NCBI GenBank assembly: GCA_003455235.1
Contig: DMRT01000304.1
Span: 1 to 6,532 of the forward strand
From: Chitinophagaceae bacterium
GTDB lineage: Bacteria > Bacteroidota > Bacteroidia > Chitinophagales > Chitinophagaceae
Direction: 5' to 3'
Length of the DNA stretch: 6,532 nt
How positions within the stretch are numbered: position 1 is the first letter of the stretch; every line of letters begins with the position of its first letter. The notes below the pieces were generated by a model, which was not told where the DNA came from, ran no database searches, and saw only the letters and a program-made list of their open reading frames with translations. Shown here piece after piece: positions 1 through 6,404 of this stretch. The translations under genes and the position numbers were made by a program.

Positions 1-447
1 CAGGTGGATGAGCAGGGTAGCGTCGCCGCCGTCGTCCAGGATCATATTGGGGGTACCTTCGGCGAACTCGAAGATGCGGTGGGTGTAGTCCCAGTAGTCC
101 GCCAGGCTCTCGCCTTTGATGGCGAAGACTGGCGTGCCCGTGGCGGCGATGGCGGCGGCGGCGTGATCCTGGGTGCTATAGATGTTGCAGGAGGCCCAGC
201 GCACCTCGGCACCCAAGGCCTTCAGGGTCTCGATGAGCACGGCGGTCTGGATGGTCATGTGCAGGCACCCGGCAATCCGTGCACCTTTCAAAGGCTGTTT
301 CGGACCGAATTCTTCCCGGATGGCCATTAAGCCCGGCATTTCTGCTTCGGCAAGTTTAATTTCTTTACGGCCCCAATCTGCGAGGCTCATATCGGCAACC
401 TTGTATTTAAGGTTGAAATCAATGGAGGTTTTTGTTACTGTAGACAT
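1..447 (-). CDS. ahcY: S-adenosylhomocysteine hydrolase, N-terminal part (runs off left edge)
   Basis: Cytosolic NAD-dependent enzyme that reversibly splits S-adenosylhomocysteine into adenosine and homocysteine, relieving product inhibition of methyltransferases. I translated the minus strand from the ATG at 447; 149 codons stay open to base 1. The residues show the SAHH N-terminal substrate domain: DWGRKEI at 24-30, EMPGLM at 36-41, [11 protein letters not shown] at 55-65 (H63 and T65 match the substrate-binding His/Thr of the family), the signature [15 protein letters not shown] at 86-100, and [12 protein letters not shown] at 135-146 with the conserved Asp pair. The family is usually 430-480 residues, so roughly two thirds, including the NAD-binding Rossmann domain, lies outside. 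It is divergent from the Lrp-type gene. Bases 1-300 are about 63% G+C by hand count, against about 48% for 301-420, which is odd within one gene. The family call is near certain. Confidence 0.96.
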   Translation of the reverse strand, partial: MSTVTKTSIDFNLKYKVADMSLADWGRKEIKLAEAEMPGLMAIREEFGPKQPLKGARIAGCLHMTIQTAVLIETLKALGAEVRWASCNIYSTQDHAAAAIAATGTPVFAIKGESLADYWDYTHRIFEFAEGTPNMILDDGGDATLLIHL

Positions 448-465
448 GAATTATTGTTTAGAATG

Positions 466-473
466 CAAAAATA
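466..473 (-). promoter_or_regulatory. Putative -7 element of the ahcY promoter
   Basis: On the minus strand these bases read TATTTTTG, an exact match to the Bacteroidota -7 consensus TAnnTTTG. They lie 18 bases upstream of the ahcY ATG, which would leave a very short leader of about a dozen bases. No clear TTG was found at the expected -33 position, so the call rests on the -7 match and location alone. Confidence 0.4.
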
Positions 474-479
474 ACTCCA

Positions 480-494
480 TAGAATAATATTCTT
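480..494. promoter_or_regulatory. Putative Lrp-type operator (palindrome) between ahcY and the Lrp/AsnC gene
   Basis: Bases 481-493 form a perfect 13-bp palindrome, AGAATA-A-TATTCT. Read on the minus strand, the 15-bp window matches the E. coli Lrp consensus YAGHAWATTWTDCTR (recalled from the literature) at 14 of 15 positions; on the plus strand it matches at 13. It sits between the two putative -7 elements and would overlap the -33 zone of both divergent promoters. That is where an autorepressor, or a dual regulator of both genes, would bind. Binding by the neighbouring protein is inferred, not shown. Confidence 0.5.
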
Positions 495-504
495 CGGATT
501 TATA

Positions 505-512
505 TAAATTTG
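505..512 (+). promoter_or_regulatory. Putative -7 element of the Lrp/AsnC gene promoter
   Basis: The plus strand reads TAAATTTG, an exact match to the Bacteroidota -7 consensus TAnnTTTG, 50 bases upstream of the start codon at 563. The leader would be about 40-45 bases and would contain the second palindrome at 531-543. The -33 position lacks a clear TTG and is instead occupied by the palindrome at 481-493. Confidence 0.4.
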
Positions 513-530
513 GGGAAATATCACGTTAAT

Positions 531-543
531 CTGTTAATAACAG
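531..543. promoter_or_regulatory. Second 6-1-6 palindrome in the ahcY/Lrp spacer
   Basis: This is a perfect 13-bp inverted repeat, CTGTTA-A-TAACAG, with the same arm length and one-base A centre as the palindrome at 481-493. The centres (487 and 537) are 50 bp apart, close to five helical turns, so both would face roughly the same side of the helix. Its outer bases do not fit the E. coli Lrp consensus. It could be a lower-affinity operator for the same protein or a site for another dimeric regulator. It lies 19 bp before the start codon, probably in the leader. Confidence 0.35.
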
Positions 544-562
544 GACAAAATCCTTTTTTACC

Positions 563-1066
563 ATGGCAAAAGCGGCTCAAACAGAAAAAACGGCTACGGG
601 TACCATCGCTCTGGACGCCAAGGACCTTTCCATCCTGCAGCTGCTGCAGCAGAATGCACGCATGACGGTGAAAGAAATTGCTGATAAGATTCACCTGAGC
701 ACTACGCCGGTGCATGAGCGCATCAAGCGGCTGGAAGCAAACGGGGTGATTAAACAATATGCAACGCTGCTGGATCATACCAAGGTGAACAAGAGCCTGA
801 TCGCCATCTGTTATGTTTCATTGAAAGAACATAATAAGGCGGCGGGCACCAAGTTTGTGAAAGCTATCCAACAGATGCCGGAAGTGGTGGAGTGTTATAC
901 CATCAGCGGTGAGTTTGATTTTATGCTGAAGGTGATGACGGCCGATATGAATGCCTATCATGACTTTCACGTGAACAAACTAAGCAACATCGAAAATATG
1001 GGTCACGTGCAGAGCATCTTTGTGATGGGGGTGATCAAGCAGACGCACCAGCTGGTATATGGATAG
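563..1066 (+). CDS. Lrp/AsnC-family transcriptional regulator
   Basis: DNA-binding protein of the feast/famine family, which usually forms dimers to octamers and responds to an amino acid or related small ligand. The 167 residues show a winged helix-turn-helix of the AsnC type at about 17-76: LDAKDLSILQLLQQNAR, then TVKEIADKIHLSTTPVHERI with the recognition helix near 46-58, then the wing GVIKQYATLLD. An RAM ligand/oligomerisation domain follows at about 78-160, with the characteristic GEFDFMLKV at 116-124. Members usually have 140-165 residues; here a polar N-terminal tail of about 15 residues precedes the HTH. The start at 563 is the first ATG and gives a complete domain. The gene is divergent from ahcY with two palindromes between them, which suggests autoregulation. 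It ends 2 bp before the stop of the convergent LytTR gene. The ligand cannot be told from the sequence. Confidence 0.94.
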   Translation: MAKAAQTEKTATGTIALDAKDLSILQLLQQNARMTVKEIADKIHLSTTPVHERIKRLEANGVIKQYATLLDHTKVNKSLIAICYVSLKEHNKAAGTKFVKAIQQMPEVVECYTISGEFDFMLKVMTADMNAYHDFHVNKLSNIENMGHVQSIFVMGVIKQTHQLVYG

Positions 1067-1068
1067 CG

Positions 1069-1818
1069 CTAGCCGGCGATCAGTTTTAAAAATTCCTCTT
1101 TTTTCCTTCGGGAAACATCCAGCACCGTTCCGTTGGTGAGCCTTACCTGGCCGCCCTCTCCCTTGATGTATTTTTCAATATACTGCAGGTTGATGAGGTG
1201 CGAATTGTGGATGCGGTAAAAACGGTAGGGCAGCAGCATGTCTTCAAAATCCTTCAGGAGTTTTGTTACCAGCAGTGATTTCCCGTTTTGCAGGTACAGC
1301 TTGGAATAGTTGCTGCTTGATTCAATGTGCAGGATCGTATGGATGGGAATGAATTCCAGCCCGTCGGTGGTGGGGATGGCAATTTTTTCTTCCTGGCTCC
1401 TGGAACTGCCCAGCGATTGCTTCAATACATCCAGCTTGTCTTTGGTGTTCAGCTGGCGGTGTTTTGCCAGCCGCTCCACGGCATGCTGGAGGTCTTTGAT
1501 GGCGATGGGTTTCATCAGGTAATCAAATGCACTGATGCGGATGGCATCCACCGCATAATGATTGTAGGCGGTGGTGAAGATGATGTCAAAATCAAATTCT
1601 CCCAGCTCATCCAGCATCCGGAAACCGTTCATGCGGGGCATTTCAATATCCAGGAAAATCACATCGGGCCTGTGCTGCCGGATCAGCAGGATGGCCTCTT
1701 CCGGTTTCTGGGTGGTGGCAATCACTTCTACATCCGGGCAAAATTCCCGCAGTTTTTGCTGCAGGTTCTGCAGGCTGCTCAGTTCGTCATCAATCAGTAT
1801 CGCTTTTAATGGTTGCAT
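1069..1818 (-). CDS. LytTR-family response regulator
   Basis: Cytoplasmic output protein of a two-component system: a phosphorylated receiver controls a LytTR DNA-binding domain. Of 249 residues, about 4-118 form the receiver. Acidic residues D10/D11 and phospho-acceptor D57 (PDVIFLDIEMPRMNG at 51-65) are present, as are the switch Thr in TTAYN (T83) and K103 of the LMKP motif, so all key residues are intact. A linker at about 120-144 leads to the LytTR domain at about 145-246, with FYRIHNSHLINLQYI at 200-214 and the closing VSRRKKEEF. The length is normal for the AlgR/LytR-type family. It starts 2 nt after the stop of the upstream histidine kinase gene, so the two are almost surely co-transcribed and translationally linked, and the kinase is its likely phosphodonor. 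Target genes are not evident; I saw no clear LytTR direct-repeat site in this window. Confidence 0.96.
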   Translation of the reverse strand: MQPLKAILIDDELSSLQNLQQKLREFCPDVEVIATTQKPEEAILLIRQHRPDVIFLDIEMPRMNGFRMLDELGEFDFDIIFTTAYNHYAVDAIRISAFDYLMKPIAIKDLQHAVERLAKHRQLNTKDKLDVLKQSLGSSRSQEEKIAIPTTDGLEFIPIHTILHIESSSNYSKLYLQNGKSLLVTKLLKDFEDMLLPYRFYRIHNSHLINLQYIEKYIKGEGGQVRLTNGTVLDVSRRKKEEFLKLIAG

Positions 1819-1820
1819 CG

Positions 1821-3890
1821 TTACACCGCTTTCAAAATGATTTCCACCCGGGTGCCGCCCGGATTTTTTTGTTCATCGTAAAGGTCTGTAATATTCACCG
1901 ACCGGTCATTTACTTTTTGCCGGTTAAATATGTTAATCCGTTCTTCCGTGATCTTCAAACCCACGCTTTTGTGATACGGCTTGTTCTGCATGTTATATAC
2001 TTTGGCCTTTTCCCGTCCCACGCCATTGTCCTGGATGGTATATTTTATTTTATCTCCATCCAGGGTGGCCATGATGCTGATGCTGAGATCTTTTTCTTCG
2101 CTGTGCGCCATCCCGTGTACAATGGCGTTCTCCACAAAGGGCTGCACCAGCAGGGAAGGAACCAGGTAATCGCCATCGGATAAAACCGGGTCCACATAAA
2201 CAGTGTAGGCGAATTTATTGTTGAACCGCAGCTGCTCCAGTTCCACATACAGTTTCAGCGCTTCCATGTCTTTGCCGATGGGAACCACTTCATTGCGGCT
2301 GCTGTCAAGTATCTTCCTGATAAGCAATGAAAATTTATTGAGGTAATCGGATGCCTGCCTTTTGTCGTTTTGCATAATGAAGTTTTCGATGCTGTTGAGA
2401 CAGTTAAAAATAAAATGCGGGTTCATCTGCGAACGGAGCACCTGGGTCTGCAGCTCGGCTTTTATTTTATCCGTCTCAATCTTATGCCGCCGGTTGCGCT
2501 GGTAAAAAATGATCACGCCGATGGAAAGCAGGGCGAGGAATACAATCAAGTAAGTGAAAATGGATTGCCTGCTTTTCTGCAGCTGCAGTGTTTTAATGTC
2601 GTTCTCTTTTTTCAACAATTGTATTTCCTGTTCTTTCTGGATGGTCTGGTAGCTGATTTCAAGGTCGTTGAGGTCTGACCTGGAACGGCTGTTGGAAAGT
2701 GAATCCTTCAGCCGCATGTGATCAAACTGGTATTGAAAAGCGGGCCTGTAATCCCCGGTAAGGGAATACACCGACGCCATTTTTTGCAGAGCCAGTACGG
2801 CAAAGGGAGCGAATTCATTTTTTCGGGCAATACCCAGTGCCTCTTTCAGGTGTTCTTTGGCTTTGTCGAACCGGTGCATGGCGGTATCAATATCTGCATA
2901 GGCAAGCAGGGCACGGCAGGTGGTCCAGCTGTTGTCTGTTTTTGATAAAGCCGCGATGGTGCTGTCGAGCAGTTTTGCAGCGGATGCATGGTTACCCCGG
3001 GCCATCTGTATCCTTGCCAGTATGCTGTTGTTGGCAAGCCCGGTTTCGGTATCCCCGGTTGCTGCCACTACTTCATTCGATATCTTTAAATAGTGCAGGG
3101 CCGAGTCGAACTGCTTCAGTGTAATGTAATAGTCGGCAATATTGGCTGCTGTTTGCATGTAGGGCATGTTGATGCCGCTGAGATATGCCAGTGCTTCTTT
3201 GGAAGCGGCAATGGCCTTTTCATATTCTTCCAGCTGGTTATACAGTTCTCCCAGGTTGGCCATGGCCAACCCAAGCCCCCGGTTGTTTTTGATGAGTTTA
3301 TTGCCGTTGATGGCCGACTGGAAATAACGGATGGCCGTCCGGTACATCCCAAAACTCTGGTAAACCACGGCAATGTTCTGAGACAGTGAAATTTTTTTAG
3401 GTGAGTTCTCCGGCATGGTGTCAATAAGTGATTTCAGCCTGTTCATATAGGCAAAGGATGAATCCTTATTACCGAGGTCGGCATACCGGTCCATGATCTC
3501 TCTCAGTGAAAAAACATGGTACTTTCTCATGGGGTCGGGAAAATAGGGCAGCACCTTTTTGTAATAGTAAACAGCGCTGTCATATTTATTATACCGGTAT
3601 GTAAACGCCTTGCCGATGTCGAAATAAAAAATGCCTGTCATGCTGTCTTGCTTATTTTTTTCGGCCAAAGCCAGTCCTGTTCTTGCCCAGGCGAGTACAT
3701 TGTTGAGCCGGGCTTCATCCAGTGAATCCTGCAGGGCATAAACCAGGAATCGCATCCTGGCGGTATCGGTTTTTAATAAATGATAAGCCGGTGGCAGATT
3801 TCCTTCGCCAGAACCGGAGGCTTTTTCCTGTGCAAGGCTCCGTGTCAGCAGCACAAGGAACAATAGTATAAAAAGTAAATGTTTGTACAT
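1821..3890 (-). CDS. TPR-containing sensor histidine kinase (His_kinase/LytS type)
   Basis: Membrane sensor that should phosphorylate the LytTR regulator encoded 2 nt downstream. The 689 residues start with a signal peptide (1-20, LLFILLFLVLL core, likely cleavage at SLA|QE). About seven TPR-like helical pairs follow at roughly 88-392, for example ANLGELYNQLEEYEKAIAAS at 211-230. A coiled coil at about 405-440 precedes one transmembrane helix at about 444-463. The cytoplasmic kinase has the His_kinase motif QMNPHFIFNCLNSIENFI at 488-505 with phospho-acceptor H492. Its HATPase domain shows an N box QPFVENAIVHG (N588), a G1 box DNGVG at 621-625 and GLKITEERI at 644-652. All catalytic motifs are present. 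By topology the TPR region is periplasmic, so it probably senses a protein or peptide, but the signal is unknown. This architecture is common in Bacteroidota. No clear promoter was found in the 134-bp upstream gap. Confidence 0.95.
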   Translation of the reverse strand: MYKHLLFILLFLVLLTRSLAQEKASGSGEGNLPPAYHLLKTDTARMRFLVYALQDSLDEARLNNVLAWARTGLALAEKNKQDSMTGIFYFDIGKAFTYRYNKYDSAVYYYKKVLPYFPDPMRKYHVFSLREIMDRYADLGNKDSSFAYMNRLKSLIDTMPENSPKKISLSQNIAVVYQSFGMYRTAIRYFQSAINGNKLIKNNRGLGLAMANLGELYNQLEEYEKAIAASKEALAYLSGINMPYMQTAANIADYYITLKQFDSALHYLKISNEVVAATGDTETGLANNSILARIQMARGNHASAAKLLDSTIAALSKTDNSWTTCRALLAYADIDTAMHRFDKAKEHLKEALGIARKNEFAPFAVLALQKMASVYSLTGDYRPAFQYQFDHMRLKDSLSNSRSRSDLNDLEISYQTIQKEQEIQLLKKENDIKTLQLQKSRQSIFTYLIVFLALLSIGVIIFYQRNRRHKIETDKIKAELQTQVLRSQMNPHFIFNCLNSIENFIMQNDKRQASDYLNKFSLLIRKILDSSRNEVVPIGKDMEALKLYVELEQLRFNNKFAYTVYVDPVLSDGDYLVPSLLVQPFVENAIVHGMAHSEEKDLSISIMATLDGDKIKYTIQDNGVGREKAKVYNMQNKPYHKSVGLKITEERINIFNRQKVNDRSVNITDLYDEQKNPGGTRVEIILKAV

Positions 3891-4024
3891 GGGTGTGAAA
3901 AATAGAATGAAGAGTAAACTGGTTGCGTCCTAAGAGAAGCCGTCCGCCCTTGTTAAATGTACAAAATATTCCAGGTTGATCCGGGCGGCGGCCAACCCAG
4001 CAGCTGAATCCATTTTGGCGGCAG

Positions 4025-5776
4025 TTATTTCTGTGGGGCAACCATTTTTTTTAGTTCAGTCACCTCTTTTCTTAATTCCAGTATCAGCTGCTGCTGTTCC
4101 TGAACAGCCTTGGTAAGAATGGGAATGAAGCTGCTGTAGCCGATCATTTTAATGCCCTGGTTGTTCACCACAATGTCCGGGAACACGGGCTCTACTTCCT
4201 GCGAAATAAAGCCATAGGTGTATCCGGAACCGGATGGCTCAAAAGCCAACTGGTAATGGACGGGGTTCAGCCGCATCAGGTTTTCGAGGCACCGGAACCG
4301 GTCGAGGTTGCTGATGTTTTTTTTCAGCGAGCGATCAGAAACCTGGATGTATTGACCTGTGGACCCGGACACGTATCCCATAATGTTGAAACCATTGATT
4401 CCGGGATTCCATTTTTCAAAAACATAATTGTTGCTGATGTCTACCTGGGTAAGCCATTTCCGGCTGTTGTCGTATTCCGTCATGATGCCGTCGGCGCTGT
4501 TTGGAAAACGTTCTTTTACGTGAAGGGTATATTGAGGTGAGCTGGTGCCGATGCCTACATTCACGCTGCTGGTTGCACCATTAACACCATTCACACTTCC
4601 CAGTACCAGGCTGTTACTGGCGCCCACCATGGAGTTGGCACCAACGGCGGTGGCATTGGTAAAGTTGCCGGCAAGCACATCGGCGCCACTTCCTACGGCG
4701 GTGTTGTAATCGCCGGAGATGTTTGTCTGCAGGGAGATGGAACCAAGCGCCGTATTGCCACTGCCGGTGCTGTTGCTGTACATGGCACTGGCCCCGATAG
4801 CGGCATTATATGCACCCGATGTATTGGAATAAGAGGCATGATCACCAAATGAACTGTTGCTGCTGGCCGTGTTGTTGTAGGATGAAAATGCACCGAAGGC
4901 TGCATTGCTGCCGCCGGTTGAATTGAAGTGCAGGGCCTGATAACCAAAACTGCTGTTGTTAACCCCGGTTGAATTAAAGTAGGAGGCTGAATAGCCAAAC
5001 CCGCAGTTGTTGCTTCCTGTGCTGTTACCGGTGAGGGACTGGAAACCAAAACTGCTGTTGTTGGACCCGGTGGTATTGAAGTTAGCAGAAGACGTACCAT
5101 AGGCAGAATTGCCTGACCCTGTATTGTAAAAAAGCGCATTGGTTCCCGTTGCTGTATTGTTGCTTGCTGTTGTATTTGACCGTAAGGCAGAAGATCCGAT
5201 TGCCACATTATTAATGCCACTACTGTTCACAAGCAATGCTTCATCGCCGATGGCTGTGTTTTCGTTGCCGCTGGTATTGTTCTGCAATGCGGATCTTCCG
5301 GTTGCTGTATTATACTGGCCGCTTGCCGAAATGTTGAAGGCATTCAGTCCAAACGACGTATTTCCCTGGGTTACCATGCCGGCATTGATATTATTCACCC
5401 GGAAACGGAGAGGTTGATTGTCGGTGGTGCCGATGAAGTTGACAGCTGGGTTTATGCCGGCATTACCTGTTAAGCCCCATCCGCTTGTTCCCGAAACCGT
5501 TTGCCAGCTGGGCAAAGATGCCGATCCGTTGTTCACCATCAGTAAATTCAATACGGTATCCAGCACAAGCAGCCCTTTGCCCGGGTTGGAGATGGCATTC
5601 AGTTGTGCGGTTGTCATCCGCGGAATCAGTAGTCCCTTATTGCTGCTGGTAATGTCCAGTTGGGCAGAAACATCGGGGGTGGTGGTGCCGATGCCGACAT
5701 TTTGAGCGATATTGATTTTTACAGATCCCAGGATAAAGATGAGCCAGCATATTTTTTTCATAACCGTTGGTTTCAT
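4025..5776 (-). CDS. Secreted head-repeat fibre protein with C-terminal S74 (endosialidase-type) chaperone domain
   Basis: Probable trimeric surface or secreted fibre of 583 residues. The N-terminus is a signal peptide; the ATG at 5761 (residue 6, MKKICWLIFILGS) gives a more typical one than the ATG at 5776, so the true start may be 15 bases shorter. The mature part opens with NVGIGTTTPDVSAQLDI at 26-42. Then come about fourteen 17-residue repeats (139-373) of the form NTAxGxxALxxNxTGxxN, resembling YadA-type head repeats, and a second NVGIGTSSP motif at 406-414. The C-terminus at about 479-577 is a peptidase S74 intramolecular chaperone: SDRSLKKNI at 480-488, YGFISQEVEPVFPDIV at 521-536, and a final coiled coil QEQQQLILELRKEVTELKK. 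S480 and K485 fit the Ser/Lys pair used for self-cleavage in phage endosialidases, so release of the chaperone is possible but unproven. No T9SS sorting domain is visible. Adhesion is a guess from architecture. Confidence 0.88.
   Translation of the reverse strand: MKPTVMKKICWLIFILGSVKINIAQNVGIGTTTPDVSAQLDITSSNKGLLIPRMTTAQLNAISNPGKGLLVLDTVLNLLMVNNGSASLPSWQTVSGTSGWGLTGNAGINPAVNFIGTTDNQPLRFRVNNINAGMVTQGNTSFGLNAFNISASGQYNTATGRSALQNNTSGNENTAIGDEALLVNSSGINNVAIGSSALRSNTTASNNTATGTNALFYNTGSGNSAYGTSSANFNTTGSNNSSFGFQSLTGNSTGSNNCGFGYSASYFNSTGVNNSSFGYQALHFNSTGGSNAAFGAFSSYNNTASSNSSFGDHASYSNTSGAYNAAIGASAMYSNSTGSGNTALGSISLQTNISGDYNTAVGSGADVLAGNFTNATAVGANSMVGASNSLVLGSVNGVNGATSSVNVGIGTSSPQYTLHVKERFPNSADGIMTEYDNSRKWLTQVDISNNYVFEKWNPGINGFNIMGYVSGSTGQYIQVSDRSLKKNISNLDRFRCLENLMRLNPVHYQLAFEPSGSGYTYGFISQEVEPVFPDIVVNNQGIKMIGYSSFIPILTKAVQEQQQLILELRKEVTELKKMVAPQK
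4658..5362 (-). repeat. Array of about 14 degenerate 51-bp (17-residue) coding repeats
   Basis: The fibre gene encodes tandem units beginning at residues 139, 156, 173, 190, 207, 223, 240, 257, 274, 291, 307, 324, 341 and 358. Twelve of the first thirteen intervals are counted directly: most are 17 residues and two units (207-222 and 291-306) are 16. The conserved core is N-x-A/S-x-G at the start of each unit and a later N-x-T/S-x-G. The fourth position is Phe in the units at 139, 240, 257, 274, 291 and 307, but Thr, Ile, Tyr, Leu or Val elsewhere. The last unit is degenerate and its end is approximate. Confidence 0.85.
4942..5062. repeat. Exact 19-bp direct repeat at a 102-bp offset inside the head-repeat array
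   Basis: The sequence aaccaaaactgctgttgtt occurs at 4942-4960 and again at 5044-5062, exactly two 51-bp units apart. It encodes the NNSSFG start of the units at residues 240 and 274; the unit between them begins NCGFG. Identity of synonymous positions suggests a fairly recent two-unit duplication or gene conversion, since other units have diverged further. Confidence 0.7.
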
Positions 5777-5906
5777 TGAATGATGAAATAGTTTACCCGT
5801 GCATATAATTCTCCATAAAACTACCGGGCAGGAATGGAGAAAATAACCTGTATTAAAAAGGTGGTGGCGGTTATTGAGCAGGTGGCAGGTCCGGGCAAAA
5901 GAACGG

Positions 5907-6404
5907 TCAGGCGGGGATGGCCAGTTCCATGATATAATCCCTCATGAAATAGCCATTGCCGATATCGAAGTCGGCTGTTTCAATAACGGTGAAGCCCAGT
6001 TTTTTGTAAAACTCCTGTGCCGGGTTATCTCGTTTCACCTGTAACTGAAGCGATTTTGCATGTTGTTGTTTAATTTCTTCAACAATATAATTGATGATGA
6101 ACTTACCCGTACCTTTTCCCTGCTGCGAACCCAGCACATAAATCTTGTTGAGCTTCCATAGCTGTGGTTTGATCTCGTTGTAAGAAGCGAACGCAACGGG
6201 TTCGTTATTGTCGCGGATGATGATAAAGCTGCAGCCTTCTTCTTGCATTTGTTTTTTAAGAGAGGCTTCGCTGTAGATAAGTTCCAGCATGTAGTTGATC
6301 TGGTCCTGGCTTAATAAGGCCGCATAGGTTTGCGGCCATACGGCAAACGTGAGTTCACGGATGAGGGGAATATCGGCAATGGAAGCTTTTTGAACAGACC
6401 ACAT
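5907..6404 (-). CDS. GNAT-family N-acetyltransferase
   Basis: Cytosolic enzyme expected to move an acetyl group from acetyl-CoA to an amine; the substrate cannot be named. The 165 residues have the usual single-domain GNAT length. The N-terminal part has the AVWPQTYAALLSQDQINYML stretch at 21-40. Motif A, with the pyrophosphate-binding loop QQGKGTG at 94-100, follows the beta strand LNKIYVL at 85-91. Motif B is NPAQEFYKKLGFTV at 127-140. The start ATG at 6402-6404 overlaps the stop of the upstream gene by one base (TAATG), which fixes the start and indicates translational coupling. After its stop, 130 bp without any convincing hairpin lead to the fibre gene, so read-through into that gene is not excluded. 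It could be a protein, antibiotic or small-amine acetyltransferase. Confidence 0.9.
   Translation of the reverse strand: MWSVQKASIADIPLIRELTFAVWPQTYAALLSQDQINYMLELIYSEASLKKQMQEEGCSFIIIRDNNEPVAFASYNEIKPQLWKLNKIYVLGSQQGKGTGKFIINYIVEEIKQQHAKSLQLQVKRDNPAQEFYKKLGFTVIETADFDIGNGYFMRDYIMELAIPA

Noticed and set aside
4..487. Plus-strand open frames over the left edge (108 and 101 codons)
   Set aside because: They lie antisense to the clearly recognisable ahcY coding sequence, and their translations show no family pattern. They arise from the GC-rich third positions of ahcY.
448..562. SAH riboswitch upstream of ahcY
   Set aside because: The likely ahcY leader is only about a dozen bases, and the spacer is AT-rich with no paired structure of the needed size on the minus strand.
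3891..4024. Candidate terminator or LytTR binding site in the gap before the kinase gene
   Set aside because: The only stem is a 5-bp GCCAA/TTGGC pair with a long loop and no T-run. No pair of LytTR-type direct repeats at 12-13 bp spacing could be found by eye.
3715..4041. 108-codon minus-strand frame across the kinase/fibre gap
   Set aside because: It overlaps the starts and ends of two well-supported genes in another frame and has no domain-like sequence.
4693..5705. Long alternative frames inside the fibre gene on both strands (175, 92 and 95 codons)
   Set aside because: The regular 51-bp coding repeats keep shifted frames free of stops. The products are low-complexity, and the 583-residue frame carries the recognisable domains.
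5777..5906. Possible -7 element TAGTTTTA (minus strand, 5816-5823) before the fibre gene, and a T-run after the GNAT stop
   Set aside because: The element matches TAnnTTTG at only 5 of 6 fixed positions and has no good -33 TTG. The T-run at about 5853-5857 has no stable stem before it, so neither promoter nor terminator is convincing.
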